DNA of 60,082 nt from Armatimonadetes bacterium UBA1398 (lineage in GTDB: Bacteria; Armatimonadota; Zipacnadia; UBA1398). Below the pieces are notes generated by a model. It was not told the DNA's origin, made no database searches, and worked only from the letters and a program-made list of their open reading frames with translations. The DNA lies in the NCBI GenBank assembly GCA_002305165.1, contig DBQI01000064.1, forward strand, positions 256-60,337, written 5' to 3'. Positions 16,224-24,629 of this stretch are shown here, one piece after another (position 1 is the stretch's first letter; each line of letters begins with the position of its first letter). The position numbers and the translations under genes are program-made.

Positions 16224-18590
16224 ATGAAGCTTCTCGGGATGTCCCCCTACCTGGCATTACCCATGGTCCTGGCTAGTTCAGCGGTCGCCCAAGGCATCAG
16301 CGCCCAGGAGATCGCCGAGCTCGCTGCCACGCTTCCGGCCGAGCCTGCCGTAAGCGGCGCCCCGATCTCCAACCGGCAAGCCTGGGATGATCTCGCGGCA
16401 CGGACGAACTTCGCGTCGGTTATTGCCCAGGCCGAGGCCCTGGCACAGGAGCCCCTGCCCGAGACGACCGATGCCCTCTACCTGGAGTACTTCGAGACGG
16501 GGAACCGCACCCACTGGCAGGCGGTCGCTAGCCAGCGCCGGGGGCGAGTCAGCACCTTCGCTCTCGCCGAGTGCCTCGAGGGGCAAGGCCGGTTTATCGC
16601 TCCGCTGCGAGAGGCGATACATTCCATCTGCTCTGAGGCTACCTGGGTCATGCCTGCCCATGACTCGAACCGTGTCAACATCGAGGGCCAGCGGATCGAC
16701 ATAGACCTGGGCTCGTCCGCCCTGGGTTGGAACATGGCGACAGCTTGCGCCCTTCTGGGGGACCGTCTGGATGAGGAGACCCAGACCCTGGTCCGAGGTC
16801 GCATCCGAGAACGCATCCTCGACCCCTTTCTGGCGATGATCCGCGGGGAGCGCGAGGCCAACTGGTGGCTCGTGGGCACGAACAACTGGAACCACGTCTG
16901 TCTGGCGGGCGTCGTAGGCGCCGCCCTCGCGGTGGCGGAAGCCCCCGAGGAGCGGGCCGAGTTCATCCTGGCGGGCGCTCGCTACGCCAGCTTCGGGCTC
17001 CGTGGCTTCACGCCGGACGGGTACTGCTCCGAAGGCGTGGGCTACTGGAACTACGGGTTCGGGCACTTCGCGTCCCTTGCGGAGATGATCCAGCAAGCGA
17101 CAGGGGGTCAGATCGACCTGTTCGCACGCGCCGACGTCCTGGCGCCGGCGCTCTATGGCGCACGGATGGAGATCGCCGATGGCGTCTATCCCTCCTTCGC
17201 CGATTGCGCGGTGACCGCCAAGCCCGACGCACGTCTGATGAGCTTCCTGAGCCACAAGTATGGCCTTGGCCTAGCGGACTACCCGCCCGAACTGATGGTG
17301 GGGCCAGGCGGGAGCGTTGCCGAGGCGGTTCTCTACAGCTTCCCGGTATCCCAGCCCATCGAGGTGGGCGATGAGGTGCGGCAGGCACTCACCCACACTG
17401 GCGCGACCTGGTTCGAGAACGCGGGCATCCTGATCTCCCGCCCTGAGTCGGGCCAGTCGTCCAGCCGCCTGGGCATCGCGGCCAAGGGCGGCAACAACGC
17501 GGAGCATCACAACCACAACGATGTGGGCTCGTACGTCGTCGTCACGAGCGGCCGCGCGGTGCTCCTCGATCCGGGAGCCGAGACCTACACGGCGCGGACC
17601 TTCAGCGGGCAGCGCTATGAGAGCAAGCTCCTGAACTCCTATGGCCACCCTGTGCCCGTTATCGCGGGGGCGCTTCAGACGACGGGCGCCCAATCGCATG
17701 GGGAGGTCATCGACGCCGTCTTCGCTCCGGATGAGGATCGCCTGAGCATCGAGATGAGCTCCTGCTACGACGTCGACGAACTGCAGAGCTTGCAGCGGAC
17801 CTTCAGCCATCAGCGCACCGGGCATGGGGTGTTCACGGTAACCGATGCCGTCCGTTTCTCCTCACCCCAGACATATGAGACCGCCCTCATCACCCGCAGC
17901 GACGTCGAGCGCGTTGCGGCCAACGTGCTTCACGTCTACGACACGGACGTAGCCCTCCGCGTCGAGATCGAGACATCGGGGCCTGGCTTCAGCCTGAGCG
18001 AGGACCGCATCGAGGAGGACGCCCCTGTTCAGCCTCTGCGCATCGGAGTGACCCTGAATGAGCCGGTGACACAGGGCACAGTCACCCTACGGATCAAGCC
18101 CCTCGAACTCCCAGCCGATGACGCGCTGCTGCCCAATGGCGACTTCTCTCATGGGAGCTTCTTCTGGAGCGTGCCGAGGGACGGCCTGGCATCCATCTCG
18201 ACTGAGCGGGCCTACCTTGGCGAGAGGTCGCTCCACATCACCGACGACAGCGATAGCCGCGGAACCAACGTGGAATCGGGCAGGCTAGCTCTAACGGCGG
18301 GCAGCCGGTACACCCTCTCGGGGCAGGTCTTCCATATCGGGGGCCAGGGGATTGGGATGTATGTGCGGTTCTACGGTAGCGACGGACGCACGCTCAACGA
18401 GGTCGATGGGCGGGGCAATACCCCGCCCTTGGGCACATTGGAGGGGGCTCCGGGGGAGTGGGCCCCCTTTGAGTTCACCTTTGAGCCACCGAACGGAACC
18501 GTTGAGGCTCGAGTGTGGATCCACTCCTACAATGCGGCAGTGGTAGAGGCGTTCGTGGATGCCCTCGAGATACGCGAACTGGCCGATTGA
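16224..18590 (+). CDS. Secreted heparinase II/III-like polysaccharide lyase with C-terminal CBM
   Basis: A 788-residue secreted protein. A signal peptide ends near residue 22 (AVAQG). Residues of about 60-360 form the alpha/alpha toroid typical of alginate/heparinoid lyases (NNWNHVCLAG, YCSEGVGYWNYGFGH). The heparinase II/III beta-sandwich follows, with the His-rich signature AEHHNHNDVGSY (His428-Asp433). The last 150 residues (LLPNGDFSHGSFFW onward) resemble a CenC-type carbohydrate-binding module. Family role: beta-elimination of uronic-acid-containing polysaccharides; the substrate is not determined. ATG at 16224 has GGAG 6 nt upstream. It converges with the next gene 10 nt away. Confidence 0.87.
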   Translation: MKLLGMSPYLALPMVLASSAVAQGISAQEIAELAATLPAEPAVSGAPISNRQAWDDLAARTNFASVIAQAEALAQEPLPETTDALYLEYFETGNRTHWQAVASQRRGRVSTFALAECLEGQGRFIAPLREAIHSICSEATWVMPAHDSNRVNIEGQRIDIDLGSSALGWNMATACALLGDRLDEETQTLVRGRIRERILDPFLAMIRGEREANWWLVGTNNWNHVCLAGVVGAALAVAEAPEERAEFILAGARYASFGLRGFTPDGYCSEGVGYWNYGFGHFASLAEMIQQATGGQIDLFARADVLAPALYGARMEIADGVYPSFADCAVTAKPDARLMSFLSHKYGLGLADYPPELMVGPGGSVAEAVLYSFPVSQPIEVGDEVRQALTHTGATWFENAGILISRPESGQSSSRLGIAAKGGNNAEHHNHNDVGSYVVVTSGRAVLLDPGAETYTARTFSGQRYESKLLNSYGHPVPVIAGALQTTGAQSHGEVIDAVFAPDEDRLSIEMSSCYDVDELQSLQRTFSHQRTGHGVFTVTDAVRFSSPQTYETALITRSDVERVAANVLHVYDTDVALRVEIETSGPGFSLSEDRIEEDAPVQPLRIGVTLNEPVTQGTVTLRIKPLELPADDALLPNGDFSHGSFFWSVPRDGLASISTERAYLGERSLHITDDSDSRGTNVESGRLALTAGSRYTLSGQVFHIGGQGIGMYVRFYGSDGRTLNEVDGRGNTPPLGTLEGAPGEWAPFEFTFEPPNGTVEARVWIHSYNAAVVEAFVDALEIRELAD

Positions 18591-18600
18591 GGACCGGGCG

Positions 18601-20535
18601 CTAGCTCCGGCGCCGGCGTCGAGTTGCGTAGCGCGTCCCTGGCCGGCCCATGGTAGGCGGCGCCGAAGCGCGTCGGGCGAAGCTCCGCCAGAGCACGCCG
18701 ATCGCCAGGATGGCGACCACGACAATGACCATGTAGAGGCAGAGCTGCCCGAACAGGCGCCCAAGCCGGAAGGGCGAGGGAGCGCCTGCCAGCTTCCGAG
18801 CGCGACCCAGCCGGGCCGTGTCGCCCAGCTTCGACGCGATCGTCTCGCCCCAGGGCGGCAGGTCGGCACGCAGCCCCTCGAGGACCCTCTCGACGCCCAT
18901 CCATGCATGAATGGGATCGCCGGTCTCTGGGAGGATCTCCATCCGCACCAACTGCACTCCAGCGACCATCCACACGCGGTAACGTTGGTCAACGCGTCGG
19001 TGAACCGGAACCATCTCTCTGATATCGCGTGAGAAATCCGGCTCCGACGCGTACTCTGAGAGCCACTGGTACGCCTCATCAGCGAGGGCGCTCAACTCAT
19101 CGCTGCTGAAGGAGGTGCGTCCCGCATCGGGAGTCACACCAAGGTCGGCACAGGCGAGGGCATAGCAGCCCGTGAGTTGGCGCTCTAGATCGGCGAGCTC
19201 GACGGCGATGCTCATCGGCTGCCGCTCACCGCCCGCCCGCAGGCCCTTCACGAAGCGGGGCGTCCCCTCACCGAGGGCGACGTCCAACCCCTGTCGCAGG
19301 GCGCGGACCGCCTCGGCGCGGCGCACGTAGATCTCCGGTAGCGGTTCGATCAGGAACGCGCGCCGACCGCTTGCGGAGCCCGTCGCGTCATCCCCACGCT
19401 TGACGGGCGCACGGCGCCGATGGGCCCGCTCCTGAGTCAGCTCGGAGGCGAAAGCCAGCCCCAGCCGCGACGCATAGGAGTCCCCAAGCTCCAACGGCAG
19501 GTCCACGACGAGGGGCTCCAGGGTGAGCATCGGCTGCTGGGAGTGCTGCAGAAGATCGGTGAAGCCGCCTCCGGTGCGCGGGTACAAGGTCCGCGATCCC
19601 GAGGCCACGGCCTCAGCCGCCTCGCGAAGCGTCGTGGGGGCATCGGGCCCCCCGTCGCTCACCAGACGGAGGCGCAGCGCATCCCACGGCCCCATGGGGT
19701 GGGGGAGGAGCTCCCAGGCTACGCCCTGTTCCCCGCTCCCACGGTAGGCAAGGGCGTACGGCTCGGACTCCTGGAGCTGGGCTAGGTCCATCACGCCGTC
19801 CATGTCCTCCACGGTAAGAACATGACGGGGTCCGTAGATGACCGCGTAGAGGCTCATGAGGGCCAGATGCTCGGCCCGGAGTTCCTCGTTGCGGAGGATG
19901 GTGTCGGAGATGAACTTGGCGAGGGCGAACTGCTCCGCTGGCGTCTCTCCCAACTCGGGGATGAGCACGTTCGCCCCTGGCATCACGATGAGCCGCGTCT
20001 GGGCGACCCGGTCCTGGCGGAACACGCCCCGGAGCTGCTCGTCCAGGCCGATAAAGCCGAAGGGGTGGGGCAGGATCGGGTCCTGCTCGAACCGTCGGAC
20101 CACGGCCTGCATGATCTCCTCGGCCCTCGGGTTCGGCCCGCGTGGAGCGAGGCCCTGTACCGCAAGGGCCGCCGCGACATAGCCTTCGGCGCGGTACCGA
20201 AGCTCGGGGTCGGGGTGCTCAGAGGCTTTCAGAGCCTGGTACAGGCGATTGAGGTGCTCTCGCTTGCCGTTGGGGATCGCCTGGCACCGCTGGTTGATCT
20301 GCAGCTCCAGGCCCGCGAGGGCGCCGTTCTCGACCAGTTTCGCCTTGCTCAGGATCATGTCCGCGCTGATGATCGCGCGGTCGCCACTCGGGATGGCCAA
20401 CAGGGCCGAGTGGTAGTCCGGGTAGATCTCAGGGTTGCGTCCGCCCGCATCCGTGATCGAGAGCCGGTACTGGGCGCCCGCGCCTGAGCATAGGACCAGC
20501 AAGCAGAGCAACCCGAGGAGGGCCCTGGGTCGCAT
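18601..20535 (-). CDS. Unrecognised secreted, C-terminally membrane-anchored protein (644 aa)
   Basis: A 644-residue protein with a signal peptide (cleavage near AGAQ, residue 21), a long extracytoplasmic part and one transmembrane helix close to the C terminus (LCLYMVIVVVAILAIGVLW). A short, very basic cytoplasmic tail ends in RRRRRS. The body alternates helical stretches with Pro-rich loops and shows no catalytic signature I know. ATG at 20535 is preferred to GTG at 20544 because GGAGG touches the GTG but is 7-8 nt from the ATG. The basic tail could bind phospholipid or nucleic acid, but that is only a guess. Confidence 0.65.
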   Translation of the reverse strand: MRPRALLGLLCLLVLCSGAGAQYRLSITDAGGRNPEIYPDYHSALLAIPSGDRAIISADMILSKAKLVENGALAGLELQINQRCQAIPNGKREHLNRLYQALKASEHPDPELRYRAEGYVAAALAVQGLAPRGPNPRAEEIMQAVVRRFEQDPILPHPFGFIGLDEQLRGVFRQDRVAQTRLIVMPGANVLIPELGETPAEQFALAKFISDTILRNEELRAEHLALMSLYAVIYGPRHVLTVEDMDGVMDLAQLQESEPYALAYRGSGEQGVAWELLPHPMGPWDALRLRLVSDGGPDAPTTLREAAEAVASGSRTLYPRTGGGFTDLLQHSQQPMLTLEPLVVDLPLELGDSYASRLGLAFASELTQERAHRRRAPVKRGDDATGSASGRRAFLIEPLPEIYVRRAEAVRALRQGLDVALGEGTPRFVKGLRAGGERQPMSIAVELADLERQLTGCYALACADLGVTPDAGRTSFSSDELSALADEAYQWLSEYASEPDFSRDIREMVPVHRRVDQRYRVWMVAGVQLVRMEILPETGDPIHAWMGVERVLEGLRADLPPWGETIASKLGDTARLGRARKLAGAPSPFRLGRLFGQLCLYMVIVVVAILAIGVLWRSFARRASAPPTMGRPGTRYATRRRRRS

Positions 20536-20624
20536 GCGCTTCACCTCCGCACCCCTTGGGCTATCGCCACTTCATGACATACCCATACGTTCACGCGGTG
20601 GAAACCAAGCCCTTCTTAGGCACA

Positions 20625-21749
20625 CTAGCCGAAAGGATTGGTCGGCTGGCCGTTGATGCGTACCTCCCAGTGGAGATGTGGGCCGGTGCTCAGGCCGGTA
20701 CTACCCACCTTCCCGATCTGTTGGCCGCTCTGGACCACCTGCCCCACCGCGCACGTGAATCCCGACATGTGGGCGTAGAGTGTGGTTCTTCCACCGCCGT
20801 GGTCGACGATAACGGTGTTGCCGTAGCCACCGCGCCAACCTCGGTAGATGACCTTGCCGTCGCCCGCCGCCATGATGGGGGTCCCCGAGGGTGCGCTCAG
20901 ATCAACGCCGGTGTGCATCTTTCGAACGCGGAGGATGGGATGGATGCGGTAGCCGAAGGCGGAAGTCAACCGACCGTTCACAGGGCGCGCCCACGGCCCG
21001 GACCATTCACCGGTGTAACCGCCGCCGCTGCTTGTGACAGCTTCGATCCGCGCCGTGAGATACGCGGCGTCCGCCTCAAGCTGGGCGATCTCCGCGTTCG
21101 CCTTGCGGACCTCGTCCTCCGCCGCTGCAGCGAGTTCGGCGCGCTGGCCCTTCTCCACCTCGATGGCCGCCTGGGCAGCCTCTATCTTCCGCTGCTCCTC
21201 CTCGACCTGTCGGCGCATTCGCTCGAGTTGAACGACCTGTTGCTCCGTCGCTTGGCGGCGCTCATCGATACGTTCCACAAGGGCGCTGTCGGAGCGCGCC
21301 AGCTCAGAGAAGAGGTACGAGCGGCCGGCGAGTTCGGTGAAGTCGGTTGCGCCAAGTACCACCTGGAAGTAGTCCACGTCCCCCGACTTATGGATCGCCA
21401 GGAGCCGCTGCCCGAGGACGTTCTGCGCGTGGGCGAGTTGCCGCTTCGCGAGGTCCACGGCGGCCTGGGCCTTCACAACCTCGCCCCGGATGCGCTCGCG
21501 CTCGTCCTTGGCGGCGGCCAGATCGCGCTCGGCCTGGGCGAGACGAGCCTCACAGGCGGCCAACTCCGCCTGAGCGGTACGGAGCTTGCGTACGGCCTCG
21601 CCTCGTTCCGCCTTTACCGCCTTGATCTGTTGGTACACGCCCTCGCGCCGCTCTCTTAGGCCTTGCCCGTCGGCCCCCTGGAGGGGGATCAATATCGCTA
21701 GAGCGAGGGGGGCGAGGGGAAGCAATGCTTTCATCGGTCGGAATCGCAT
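20625..21749 (-). CDS. EnvC-like M23 peptidase with N-terminal coiled coil (copy 2)
   Basis: A 374-residue exported protein. A signal peptide (to about residue 29) is followed by about 210 residues of Ala/Glu/Arg-rich coiled coil and a C-terminal LytM/M23 domain. The zinc site is intact: HTGVDLS (His and Asp), LYAHMSG (His) and HLHWEV (His-x-His). It either cuts peptidoglycan peptide bridges or, like EnvC, activates amidases; an intact zinc site favours real peptidase activity. ATG at 21749 has GGGAG 6 nt upstream. It is a paralogue of the gene 129 nt upstream on the same strand. Confidence 0.9.
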   Translation of the reverse strand: MRFRPMKALLPLAPLALAILIPLQGADGQGLRERREGVYQQIKAVKAERGEAVRKLRTAQAELAACEARLAQAERDLAAAKDERERIRGEVVKAQAAVDLAKRQLAHAQNVLGQRLLAIHKSGDVDYFQVVLGATDFTELAGRSYLFSELARSDSALVERIDERRQATEQQVVQLERMRRQVEEEQRKIEAAQAAIEVEKGQRAELAAAAEDEVRKANAEIAQLEADAAYLTARIEAVTSSGGGYTGEWSGPWARPVNGRLTSAFGYRIHPILRVRKMHTGVDLSAPSGTPIMAAGDGKVIYRGWRGGYGNTVIVDHGGGRTTLYAHMSGFTCAVGQVVQSGQQIGKVGSTGLSTGPHLHWEVRINGQPTNPFG

Positions 21750-21878
21750 AGGTCACTCCCGCTAACCGTGTCCGGTTACACTACCGGTACACCACGTACC
21801 AACATCATGAGCACGTGGGGAGTTCAGCGGCATACCCGCCAGTACGAGACACGCCAGCGGGTGAGCGGTTGCGGGCGG

Positions 21879-22985
21879 CTACCGGAGAGGATTGATCGGC
21901 TTGCCGTTCTCACGGACCTCCCAGTGGAGGTGCGGACCGGTGCTTCGGCCAGTGCTACCGACCTTGCCGATCTGGTCGCCCTTACTCACGACCTGGCCGG
22001 GGGATGCAGTGAAGCCCGACAGATGGCCGTACCAGGTCGTCGTACCGCCGCCGTGGTCAACGATCATTATGTTGCCATATCCGCTCATCTGCCCGGCGAA
22101 GATCACCTTGCCGTCGCCAGCAGAGGTCACTGGAGTGCCCGTAGGCGCCGCAATATCCACTCCGTTGTGATTGCGGCCCCAGCGGGGGCCATAGTGCGAG
22201 GTGATGACGCCCGACGTCGGCCGGCCCCAGGAGCCGGACCAACTGCCCTGGTATCCTCCCCCGCTGGAGTAAGTGCGGGTCACCTGGGCACTGAGGCGCG
22301 CGGCTTCGGCCTCGAGTTGCGCAACGTGGGCGTTGTGGGCCTGGACTTCAGCCTGGGCTTGGGCGGCCAGGATGGCCTTCGTCTCGGTCTCAGCCTGGAT
22401 GACCTTGCGCGCTTCCTCGATCTTCTCCCGATCCGCCGCGGCCTGACGCTTCTGCCGCTCTAGCTCGATGACGCGCTGCTCGGTCTCGGCCCGGCGCCGG
22501 TCGATACGGCCCACGAGGTCAGCATCAGCGGCGGCAAGCTCATTGAACAGGTAGGTACGGCCCGCGAGGTCGGTAAAGTCCGTCGCGCCCATGGCTACGG
22601 CCAGATAGTCACTGTTGCCCGACTTGCGCATGGCCACGAGTCGTTGGGCAAGCACTCCCTGAGCCTCCGCGAGCTCCCGCTTGGCTTTGTCCACTGCCTC
22701 CTGGGTCTCGACGATCTGCTTTCGCGTCTGGAGATAGCGCGCCTCGGCGGCTCGCAGATCGGCCTCCGCGCGCCTCAGCCGGAGTATGCAAGCGTTGAGC
22801 TGCGCCTCTGCGCTGTGCAGCCTGGAGACCGCGGCCCCGCGCTGAGCACGCGCCTGCCGAATCCTGGAATACAAGGACGACTGCTGAGAGCTTCCACCCT
22901 GTCCCTCGGCGACGGGCGCCAAGGTCACTGAGAAAGTGGCCAGAAGCGCCGCAGCCACTCCCCAGCGCCAGACCGCACGTAACAT
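21879..22985 (-). CDS. EnvC-like M23 peptidase with N-terminal coiled coil (copy 1)
   Basis: A 368-residue exported protein with the same plan as the following gene: signal peptide, long coiled coil, Gly/Ser linker, then M23 domain with HNGVDIA, WYGHLSG and HLHWEV zinc motifs. ATG at 22985 is chosen because GGGAG lies 8 nt upstream and the signal peptide then starts properly (MLRAVWRWG). The coiled coils of the two copies keep the same order of segments (KSGxxDYxxVxxGATDFT, then ER...Q), so they arose by tandem duplication. Role: cell-wall remodelling or division, at the envelope. Confidence 0.9.
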   Translation of the reverse strand: MLRAVWRWGVAAALLATFSVTLAPVAEGQGGSSQQSSLYSRIRQARAQRGAAVSRLHSAEAQLNACILRLRRAEADLRAAEARYLQTRKQIVETQEAVDKAKRELAEAQGVLAQRLVAMRKSGNSDYLAVAMGATDFTDLAGRTYLFNELAAADADLVGRIDRRRAETEQRVIELERQKRQAAADREKIEEARKVIQAETETKAILAAQAQAEVQAHNAHVAQLEAEAARLSAQVTRTYSSGGGYQGSWSGSWGRPTSGVITSHYGPRWGRNHNGVDIAAPTGTPVTSAGDGKVIFAGQMSGYGNIMIVDHGGGTTTWYGHLSGFTASPGQVVSKGDQIGKVGSTGRSTGPHLHWEVRENGKPINPLR

Positions 22986-23064
22986 AGGGTTACTCCCGAC
23001 TTCGTCTTTGACAAGCAACCCTCATAGTGTAGCAGATTCGCCGCCACCATCCGCTGGCCAGCGC

Positions 23065-23100
23065 AAAAGAGGGGAGAAGGACGACGTCCCTCTCCCCTCT
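23065..23100 (-). terminator. Intrinsic terminator, minus strand
   Basis: Arms at 23086-23100 and 23068-23082 form a 15-bp stem with a 3-nt loop. The single non-complementary position becomes a G-U pair only in the minus-strand RNA. That RNA then runs into UUUU. It ends the small lipoprotein transcription unit before the M23 peptidase pair. Confidence 0.85.
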
Positions 23101-23126
23101 GGCTTGAGTACGCTTAGAGCTACCAG

Positions 23127-23309
23127 CTACTCGCCCTTGGGCACTTGGTCGATGAGGTTCTTGCCCAGGGCCTGCTGATCAGGCGGAGGCACGTCTCCTG
23201 ACTGCCCCTCCTCCCCGGCGCCCCCCTTCGATCCGCAACCCGAGAGGGTCGGCACAAGGAGCGCCAGGGCGATGAACAGGATGACCAGAACCGACTTCAC
23301 GCGAACCAC
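23127..23309 (-). CDS. Small lipoprotein (60 aa)
   Basis: A 60-residue lipoprotein: hydrophobic signal (VLVILFIALALLVPT), lipobox LSGC, then a Gly/Ser-rich acidic tail of about 35 residues. GTG at 23309 is selected because AAGGGGGA sits about 6 nt upstream; the longer frame would run into the pseudopilin gene. It lies 40 nt after the pseudopilin stop codon and before an intrinsic terminator, so the two form a likely short operon. No function is evident; such short tails are common in poorly characterised surface lipoproteins. Confidence 0.65.
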   Translation of the reverse strand: MVRVKSVLVILFIALALLVPTLSGCGSKGGAGEEGQSGDVPPPDQQALGKNLIDQVPKGE

Positions 23310-23349
23310 TGCAGTTCCCCCTTCAGCATCCGTGACGGCGAGGTAGAGA

Positions 23350-24042
23350 CTACGAACCGGAGACGGCATACCACCCGTTTGTCGGGTCCAGTTCCCAGCG
23401 CCAGTCGCCGGCTGGCGCCGGATTGACATCCGCTACCTGAGTCATGGGCACCTTCTTGGCCTTCGCGTGGCCATCCACGTACTGGCAGTTCGCCATTTCG
23501 TTATGGACGTTGGCCACACTTGGATTGCAGGAGCGGCCGCCCTTGCCGTCGCCCCAAGCCCACGCCGTGAAGTGCAGGATGCTGCGGCGGCCATCGAACA
23601 TCTGGATGACCTGCGCGGGCGAGGAGATCATATCGACGGGCTTGCCACGCAGGTCGTTGTAGCACTCCGCGCGGGTTAGCCACATGTTGTACATGTAGTT
23701 CCCCCGATGGTACTGGGGATCGCCGGTTCCGCCGGGGTAGCCGCAGGAGCACGCCGTGTCGTTGCGGCCTGGACACTCCCAGATCTGCCAGTTCTTGATG
23801 TACGGTGTAGCTCGGTTGATGTAGCTTGACCAGGAGGGCGTACCATTCAGATAGGTAAACACTCCGTCATAGTCCTGGGCATACATCTGCCACGCTGTGC
23901 CGATCTGACGAAGGTTGGAGAGGCAGGAAGTCTGCCGGGCCTTGGCGCGAGCCTTGGCGAAAACGGGGAAGAGAATCGCGGCGAGTATAGCGATGATCGC
24001 GATAACCACAAGCAGTTCGATAAGTGTGAATCCCTTGCGCAT
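23350..24042 (-). CDS. Type IV pseudopilin (DUF1559-like/type II secretion G-like)
   Basis: A 230-residue protein with a type III signal: MRKG then FTLIELLVVIAIIAILAAIL, cleaved by prepilin peptidase before the Phe and methylated. The helix is followed by FPVFAKARAKAR and SCLSNLRQIG, then a globular domain with paired cysteines (CSCGYPGG) and a VDGHAK segment near the C terminus. These features fit the expanded pseudopilin families of Armatimonadota and Planctomycetota. ATG at 24042 is chosen because GGAGGTGAG precedes it. No other pilus or secretion gene is close, so it is a solitary member of a probably dispersed family. Confidence 0.88.
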   Translation of the reverse strand: MRKGFTLIELLVVIAIIAILAAILFPVFAKARAKARQTSCLSNLRQIGTAWQMYAQDYDGVFTYLNGTPSWSSYINRATPYIKNWQIWECPGRNDTACSCGYPGGTGDPQYHRGNYMYNMWLTRAECYNDLRGKPVDMISSPAQVIQMFDGRRSILHFTAWAWGDGKGGRSCNPSVANVHNEMANCQYVDGHAKAKKVPMTQVADVNPAPAGDWRWELDPTNGWYAVSGS

Positions 24043-24158
24043 ATAGCTCACCTCCGGTGCTGGTATTCCGGATTCTAGACCAAGCACCTTCATGCTGTCG
24101 AACGATTATACACAGAGAATCTTGCGCGCCTCTCCTGGTTCCGGACGCTCAACTAGCC

Positions 24159-24629
24159 CTATGACGGTTCGGCAAGCTCCCTCGCCGCCTCCATCGCGGC
24201 GTTACACACTGCTGGCAAGGCGGCCTCGAGAACGGGCGATAGCCCCTCCCTTGGCGAGACATCGGACGGCTGCACGCACACCAGGCGGAGGTCTGGGGGC
24301 ACCCCCGTGAGCCGCAGCATCGTGAGCGCCTCGGCGAGTCCGATGGAGTGAGCCGCGGCCAAACGCTCGACCCCGGCCTCCGCGAGGCTGTCAGGGCTCA
24401 CGACCCTGATCTCGCCCGGCTCCCCACCGAAGTCCGCGGCGTCGATGATGACCGCCGCCTCGACCTCTTCCAGGGCATAGATCAGGTCGAGTCCGAGCAG
24501 GCCACTGACGACGACATCGACGCCCTCTTGCGGCTCAACCGTCTGCAACGCCTCAGCCGCGCGCACCCCAACGCCGTCGTCGCCCATGAGGATCGATCCG
24601 ATGCCCAGGATGGTTACCTGGCGCTTCAC
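24159..24629 (-). CDS. Hydrogenase-maturation-type endopeptidase (HyaD/HycI family)
   Basis: A 156-residue protein of the family that trims the C terminus of the [NiFe]-hydrogenase large subunit after nickel insertion. The N-terminal signature ILGIGSILMGDDGVG gives the acidic ligand at residue 17, with Asp63 (IIDAADF) and His94 (AAHSIGL) matching the metal ligands at 16, 62 and 93 of HybD. GTG at 24629 overlaps the stop of the aminotransferase gene (GTGA), so the two are translationally coupled. No hydrogenase subunit is in the window, so its substrate is unknown. Confidence 0.8.
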   Translation of the reverse strand: MKRQVTILGIGSILMGDDGVGVRAAEALQTVEPQEGVDVVVSGLLGLDLIYALEEVEAAVIIDAADFGGEPGEIRVVSPDSLAEAGVERLAAAHSIGLAEALTMLRLTGVPPDLRLVCVQPSDVSPREGLSPVLEAALPAVCNAAMEAARELAEPS

